Shown here one piece after another: positions 12,224-16,445 of a DNA stretch of 16,445 nucleotides. Position 1 is the stretch's first letter. Each line of letters starts with the position of its first letter. The stretch comes from an uncultured Oscillospiraceae bacterium (GTDB lineage Bacteria > Bacillota > Clostridia > Oscillospirales > Oscillospiraceae). The position numbers and the translations under genes are program-made. The notes beneath the pieces are model-generated. The model was not told the DNA's origin. It was given only the letters and a program-made list of their open reading frames with translations, and searched no databases. The stretch lies in the NCBI GenBank assembly GCA_910583885.1, contig CAJUAC010000063.1, forward strand, positions 1-16,445, given 5' to 3'.

Positions 12224-13912
12224 TCAGAGCGGGTTGCGGTCCAGCCAGCCGGAGATGGACTGGCCGATCTCCCGGATGCAGCCGGGGGCATAGGGGAGCT
12301 TCAGCCCGGCGGCCTCCACCAGCTCCCGGAAGGTTTTGGTGCCGCCGGCATCCACAAAGCGGAGGTACCGCTGCCAGGCGTCCGGCCGGTCCTGCATGGA
12401 CGCCATCCAGAACTGGAACGCCACGGTCTGGGCCATGCAGTAATCAATATAGTAGAAGGGGTAGAGGTAGATGTGCAGCTGCCGCTGCCAGCCCGCACCG
12501 CGGCTATAGAAGGGCAGGCCGTCAAAGTCCGTCCAGGGGCGGTACTTTTTCTCCAGCTCCAGCCACACCTGGTTGCGCTCCCCGGCTGTCAGCTCCGGGT
12601 TTTCGTACATCCTGTGCTGGAACTCATCCACCATGCACCCGTAAGGGATGAAGATCAGCGCGTCAGAGCAGTGGCCAATCTCGTATTTCCTGGTCAGCGG
12701 GCCAAAGAACTTCTCATGCCAGGGCGCGGTCAAAAACTCCATGGACATGGAGTGGCACTCGCAGGACTCCATCGTGGGGCTGGTCAGGGCGGAGAGGTAC
12801 CCGTGCCGGGCGGCCCGGTAGAAGGCGAAGGCATGGCCAGCCTCGTGGGTCAGCACATCCACATCCCCGCTGGTGCCATTGAAGTTGGAGAAGATGAAGG
12901 GCGCCTGGTAGGCGGCAAACTCCGTACAATAGCCGCCAGGGGCCTTGCCCTCCTTGCTGAGCACGTCCAGCAGATCACCGTCGTAGAGGAAATCCACAAA
13001 CTCTGCCGTCTCCGGGCTGAGGGCGCGGTACATCTCCCGCCCGGCAGCCATGATATCGTCTGCTGTCCCCTGGGGGGCGGCGTTGCCGTCGGGGAAGACC
13101 AGCGGGTCGTCGTAGAATTTCAGCTTCTCCACGCCCAGGCGCTTCTCCTGCTCCTTCTTCACCCGGGCGACAATGGGTACCATATCGCCCGCGATCTGCT
13201 CCCGGAACGCGGCGACCTCCTGGGGGCCGTAGCAGTTGCGGCCCAGCCGGTCATAGCCCAGGGGGATATAGCTGTCATACCCCATGGCCCTGCCTTGGGC
13301 GGTGCGGTTTTGAATCAGCTGGCTGTAGAGCCGGTCCAGCTCCTCCTGGTGCTGGTCAAACCAGCGGCCCTCGGCCTCAAAGGCCGCCCTGCGGACAGCA
13401 CGGTCAGGGCTCTGCTTGAAGGGCCCCAGCTTCGGCAGGGGCAGGGACTGCCCCTCCCACTCCACCATCGCAGAGGCATAGAGCTTCTGGTACTCGCTCT
13501 GGAGCCGGTTTTCCTCCTGCATCAGATCCATGATCTCCGGTTTCATGGCGCGCACACTGATCTCCAGGTTAGTAAACAGCAGCTTCCCGAACCGTTCCTC
13601 CAGAGCAGGCCGGAAAGGGGAGTCCAGCAGGGCCAGATTGATTTTCTGGCTGGTCTCCTGGAGGGCGGGGCTGATCTCGTCCACATAGCTGTTTTCCCTG
13701 TCGTAAAATTCGTCTTTTGTATTAATGGTATGGCGGACGTAGGCCAGGGAACAGGCGGTATTGACGGCCTTCTCCAGCGCCTCGAACTCCAGGTAGGCGT
13801 CTATCTGTTCCTGGGCGGAGGCGGCGGAGGTAATCCGCTCCAGCAATCTGTTTGCGTTTTCCTTGAATTCCGCGAAGTTTGGCCTCTCATAGGGCATTTC
13901 TGTAAACTTCAT
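12224..13912 (-). CDS. M3 family oligoendopeptidase (PepF-like)
   Basis: A 562-residue cytoplasmic zinc peptidase that cuts short peptides, of normal length for the M3 (thimet/PepF) family. The zinc motif HEAGH is at 356-360 (LTHEAGHAFAFY), and the third ligand is likely E385 in MESCECHSMSMEF, the counterpart of the AEIHSMSMEF block in related M3 proteins. The N-terminal 200 residues form the helical lid. ATG 13912 has AAGGAG 7 bases upstream. It follows pepD after 111 bases with no obvious terminator or strong promoter, so the two are probably expressed together: one makes short peptides from oligopeptides, the other splits dipeptides. Confidence 0.93.
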   Translation of the reverse strand: MKFTEMPYERPNFAEFKENANRLLERITSAASAQEQIDAYLEFEALEKAVNTACSLAYVRHTINTKDEFYDRENSYVDEISPALQETSQKINLALLDSPFRPALEERFGKLLFTNLEISVRAMKPEIMDLMQEENRLQSEYQKLYASAMVEWEGQSLPLPKLGPFKQSPDRAVRRAAFEAEGRWFDQHQEELDRLYSQLIQNRTAQGRAMGYDSYIPLGYDRLGRNCYGPQEVAAFREQIAGDMVPIVARVKKEQEKRLGVEKLKFYDDPLVFPDGNAAPQGTADDIMAAGREMYRALSPETAEFVDFLYDGDLLDVLSKEGKAPGGYCTEFAAYQAPFIFSNFNGTSGDVDVLTHEAGHAFAFYRAARHGYLSALTSPTMESCECHSMSMEFLTAPWHEKFFGPLTRKYEIGHCSDALIFIPYGCMVDEFQHRMYENPELTAGERNQVWLELEKKYRPWTDFDGLPFYSRGAGWQRQLHIYLYPFYYIDYCMAQTVAFQFWMASMQDRPDAWQRYLRFVDAGGTKTFRELVEAAGLKLPYAPGCIREIGQSISGWLDRNPL

Positions 13913-14023
13913 GAATCTTCTCCTTGTTGATCGTTTTTCCTTACTTGGGCCGTCATCCGGCCTTTGGGCGCTGTTTGTGAACCAAGTGGCTGCCGGTCTG
14001 CTGGATCGTATTCCGTCAGGGAA

Positions 14024-15475
14024 TTACAGCTCCCGCAGTACCGCAACAAGGTATGCCCACGTCCTCTGCAAGGAGGAAATCGACATCCGCTCCCGGACAG
14101 TGTGGATCTCCACCAAGTCCGGCCCCAGGGATACGGCATCCAGCCCCGGCAGCTTTGCCGACAGCACGCCGCACTCCAGCCCCGCATGGATGGTCTCCAC
14201 AGCAGGGTCCTTGCCGTACTGCTCCCGGTATACCCGCACCATGGTCTCCCGCAGGGTGGAGTCCTTCCGGTACTCCCAGGGGGGATAATCCCCATGCTGG
14301 TCAAACACACCGCCATTAGCGGCAGCCAAAGCCTTCAGGCCCGCTGCCATCTGCTCCTTCTCCGCTGCCACGCTGCTGCGGATGCAGAAGGTCATCTTCA
14401 GCGGCTCCGGCCCGCACCGCACAACCCCCAGGTTCAGCGACGTCTGTACCTGCCCCGGCAGGTCAGGGTTCATCGCCAGCACCCCGTTGGGCGCGTCCAG
14501 AAGCATCCATACCACCTTGCGGCTGGCTGCCCTGGACAGGGCGCTGACCTTCTCCACTTCCCCCCTCCTGGTCCAGAGCAGGGTAAACCCGGGATCCAAG
14601 GGGCAGGCGGCCTTTGCCTTTTCTGCCCAAGCTTCCGCCCGGGCCCGGAGGGCATCCTCCTCCTTGGGGGATACCAACACCACCGCAGCGGCGCTCTTGG
14701 GGATGGCATTGTCCTGATCGCCTCCCTGGTATGCACACAGGCGGGGATACCCCAGCTCCCGGAGGCATTCGGCCAGCAGCTTGTTGGCGTTGGCATAGCC
14801 CTTGTGAATCTCCGTACCGGAGTGGCCGCCGGAGAGCCCCTCCAAACGGATTTCACAGACCACACCCTTTTTGAGCTTCCAGCTGGCAGATACATCCACC
14901 GCAATATCACACCGGGCCCCGCCGGCACAGCCTGCCGTCAGCACGCCCTCTGCCTCAGAGTCGATATTCAGCAGGTAACGGCTCTTTAAATCTGAGCAGT
15001 CCAGGGCCATGGCCCCAGGCATCCCCACCTCCTCGTCCACGGTGAACACCGCCTCCAGGGGCGGATGGGGGAGGGTATCATCGTCCAGCACCGCCATGGC
15101 CATAGCCACAGCAATCCCGTCGTCCCCGCCCAGGGTCGTCCCGCGGGCCTTGATCCAGTCCCCATCCACATACAGCTCCAGCGGGTCCTTGGTGAAATCG
15201 TGCTCCACACCGCTGTCCTTCACGCACACCATGTCCAGATGCCCCTGGAGCATCACTGCGGGATGGCCCTCATAGCCCGGGGAGGCGTCCTTCCAGATCA
15301 CCACATTGCCCAGCCCATCCCGGCGGTGCTTCAGCCCACGCTCCTGGGCAAACGCCACCGCCCAATCGCTGGCAGCGGCGGTGTTCCCCGAACCGTGGGG
15401 GATGCGGGTGAGTTCCTCAAAGAAGCGCAGTACGCTCTTGGGCTCCAAATTCGCTAAAACCTGCTTCTCCATCAT
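14024..15475 (-). CDS. pepD: Aminoacyl-histidine dipeptidase (peptidase D)
   Basis: A 483-residue M20 dipeptidase of broad specificity, including Xaa-His dipeptides; cytoplasmic, two zinc ions. The N-terminus VLANLEPKSVLRFFEELTRIPHGSGN is typical of PepD. Metal and catalytic residues, numbered from ATG 15475: H79 and D81 (LQGHLDMV), D118 (GGDDGIA), E148-E149 (TVDEEVGM), D172 (NIDSEAEG), H458 (LVEIHTVRE). Length fits the family. The start is 15475 or the directly following ATG at 15472; both lie after GAGAGG. The start overlaps the stop codon of a small upstream open frame as TAATG. Together with the M3 gene it makes a peptide-use unit. Confidence 0.93.
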   Translation of the reverse strand: MMEKQVLANLEPKSVLRFFEELTRIPHGSGNTAAASDWAVAFAQERGLKHRRDGLGNVVIWKDASPGYEGHPAVMLQGHLDMVCVKDSGVEHDFTKDPLELYVDGDWIKARGTTLGGDDGIAVAMAMAVLDDDTLPHPPLEAVFTVDEEVGMPGAMALDCSDLKSRYLLNIDSEAEGVLTAGCAGGARCDIAVDVSASWKLKKGVVCEIRLEGLSGGHSGTEIHKGYANANKLLAECLRELGYPRLCAYQGGDQDNAIPKSAAAVVLVSPKEEDALRARAEAWAEKAKAACPLDPGFTLLWTRRGEVEKVSALSRAASRKVVWMLLDAPNGVLAMNPDLPGQVQTSLNLGVVRCGPEPLKMTFCIRSSVAAEKEQMAAGLKALAAANGGVFDQHGDYPPWEYRKDSTLRETMVRVYREQYGKDPAVETIHAGLECGVLSAKLPGLDAVSLGPDLVEIHTVRERMSISSLQRTWAYLVAVLREL

Positions 15476-15621
15476 TACGTCCTCTCTTTCGTGGTCCATA
15501 TTTTTATGATTCTTTTCCCTGGTAGTGCGGCAAGCTCAAAATTGCAAATCGCGCCTGGAGCAGGATTTTTGCAGGACACGGCGGACGATGCCGCCATGCG
15601 GGCATCCGGCCCAAGCCACAT
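15475..15621 (-). CDS. Possible 48-residue leader frame overlapping pepD
   Basis: An open frame from ATG 15621 to TAA 15475 whose stop overlaps the pepD start (TAATG). The product opens MWLGPDARMAASSAV, goes on with CKNPAPGAICNFELAALPG and ends WTTKERT. Such an overlap permits translational coupling. There is no good ribosome-binding site; the start lies inside the hairpin 15611-15638. I have an impression, not checkable here, that similar short frames recur between genes in gut Clostridia, so it may be a dispersed repeat and not a gene. No domain is recognised. Confidence 0.25.
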   Translation of the reverse strand: MWLGPDARMAASSAVSCKNPAPGAICNFELAALPGKRIIKIWTTKERT

Positions 15622-15638
15622 GCAAGCTCCTGGCTTGG
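15611..15638. repeat. Inverted repeat between asnA and pepD
   Basis: CCAAGCCA (15611-15618) and TGGCTTGG (15631-15638), perfect 8-bp arms with a 12-base loop, about 40 bases after the asnA stop. No T-run follows on the minus strand, so it is a weak terminator candidate or an RNA-stabilising structure. The nearby GATGCC...GGCATC pair (about 15588-15607) adds a second small hairpin. Confidence 0.45.
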
Positions 15639-15675
15639 CGGGCTACCAGGTGTTTGAAAAAGAATGTTTACCGGA

Positions 15676-16445
15676 TTACAGCAGCAGTACCCCTGCGGCT
15701 GCGCAGGCATCCATGGTGCCCTTATCCCAGAGGCTCACCTGCACCTCCCCGATGTGGCAGCAGCCGATCATCAGCATACACAGGCGGCTCTGGCCGATGC
15801 CGCCGCCCATGGTCAGGGGCAGCTGGCCCTCCAGCAGCATCTTGTGGAAGGGCAGCGCCCGCCGGTCCTCACAGCCTGCCAGCCGCAGCTGGCGGTCCAG
15901 GCTCTCCTCGTCCACCCGGATGCCCATGGAAGAGATCTCAAAGGCCCGTCCCAGCACATCGTTCCACATGAGGATGTCGCCGTTGAGCTCCCAATCGTCG
16001 TAGTCCGGCGCACGGCCATCGTGTGGGGCCCCGCTGCGCAGCTTCTTGCCAATCTGCATAAGGAACACTGTCTTGTGGGTTTTTAAGAGCTCTGTCTCCC
16101 GCTGGGAGGGCGTCAGGTCCGGGTAGAGGTCCTCCAGCTCCTGGGTGGTGAGGAAGGTGACGTCCCGCTCCAACTTGACATTCAGCTGGGGGAAAGCCCG
16201 GCGGAGGGCATCGCAGGTGTCACACACCGCACCTACAATGGAGCGGACAGTATATTTGAGGTAGTCCACCGTCCGGTCCTCCCGGGTGATGACCTTCTCC
16301 CAGTCCCACTGGTCCACGTATACCGAGTGGATGTTGTCCAGGCTCTCATCCCGGCGGATGGCGTTCATGTCCGTATACAGGCCGTTGCCAGGGTAGAAGC
16401 CGTAGCGCTTGAGGGCCAGGCGCTTCCACTTGGCCAGGGAGTGGA
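15676..16445 (-). CDS. asnA: Aspartate-ammonia ligase (asparagine synthetase A), C-terminal part
   Basis: Makes asparagine from aspartate, ammonia and ATP in the cytoplasm; a homologue of class II aminoacyl-tRNA synthetases. About 255 C-terminal residues are visible and the frame is open to the right edge, so the start lies beyond 16445. Diagnostic blocks: GLYTDMNAIRRDE, then VYVDQWDWEKVI, VFLMQIGKKLRSGAPHDGRAPDYDDW, GDILMWNDVLGRAFEISSMGIRVD, and the class II motif 3 region LTMGGGIGQSRLCMLMI. The ATG at 16368 is internal (the Met of YTDMNA) and is not the start. It ends about 200 bases before pepD in the same direction; whether the two share a transcript is unclear. Confidence 0.95.
   Translation of the reverse strand, partial: HSLAKWKRLALKRYGFYPGNGLYTDMNAIRRDESLDNIHSVYVDQWDWEKVITREDRTVDYLKYTVRSIVGAVCDTCDALRRAFPQLNVKLERDVTFLTTQELEDLYPDLTPSQRETELLKTHKTVFLMQIGKKLRSGAPHDGRAPDYDDWELNGDILMWNDVLGRAFEISSMGIRVDEESLDRQLRLAGCEDRRALPFHKMLLEGQLPLTMGGGIGQSRLCMLMIGCCHIGEVQVSLWDKGTMDACAAAGVLLL

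Noticed and set aside
10584..13930. Two very long + strand frames (569 and 627 codons) opposite the MerR locus and the M3 gene
   Set aside because: They run through promoters, terminators and several recognised minus-strand genes; the first is a His/Gln/Arg-rich shadow. No domain is recognisable.
15491..16003. 170-codon + strand frame opposite asnA and its downstream gap
   Set aside because: Most of it is antisense to asnA, which is certain; the part in the gap is treated as a possible repeat instead.
1..16445. CRISPR arrays, tRNA or rRNA genes, insertion sequences, prophage or conjugation genes
   Set aside because: None was seen: no regularly spaced repeats, no cloverleaf-like stretch ending in CCA, and no transposase, integrase or relaxase motif in any frame.

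Overview
The window reads as chromosomal DNA of a GC-rich, anaerobic, low-copy-insertion Firmicute, most likely a gut Clostridia/Oscillospirales relative (inference from gene types, codon bias, Gram-positive ribosome-binding sites and the M56/BlaI, YhfC, AsnA and DUF3786 families; no marker gene settles the species). No tRNA, rRNA, CRISPR array, transposase or phage gene was seen. Fifteen well supported genes fill it; both ends cut a gene (glnS on the left, asnA on the right).

Left third (1-5.9 kb): the 5' end of glutaminyl-tRNA synthetase; a MATE exporter divergent from an AraC-type regulator, whose promoters lie back to back; then a BlaI-type repressor and an M56 (BlaR1-like) membrane metallopeptidase in one translationally coupled operon, preceded by a clear promoter carrying two 16-bp operators. 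Middle (6.1-9.7 kb): a hemerythrin protein with a CheX-like C-terminal domain on the + strand, an AT-rich gene-free stretch (about 7.15-7.6 kb) holding three tandem DnaA-box-like 9-mers, then a leftward DUF3786 - M20 peptidase operon ending in a strong intrinsic terminator.

Right part (9.8-16.4 kb) is entirely leftward: a locus of YhfC-type intramembrane protease, membrane-anchored MerR regulator, two tiny two-helix membrane proteins and a YbjQ protein; then an M3 oligopeptidase, the dipeptidase PepD, and asparagine synthetase AsnA.

The most interesting region is 9825-12143. The MerR protein ends in a two-helix membrane domain, and the two small proteins that follow look like free-standing copies of that domain. 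All three end in the same 16-residue tail, and the codons of that tail also contain the ribosome-binding site and start codon of the next gene. The MerR operon and the protease gene in front of it each have a promoter with a 19-bp spacer (the mark of MerR-activated promoters), and the two promoters are 25/28 identical. The layout suggests a self-contained membrane-stress circuit in which the protease may release or tune the tethered MerR; that mechanism is inference.
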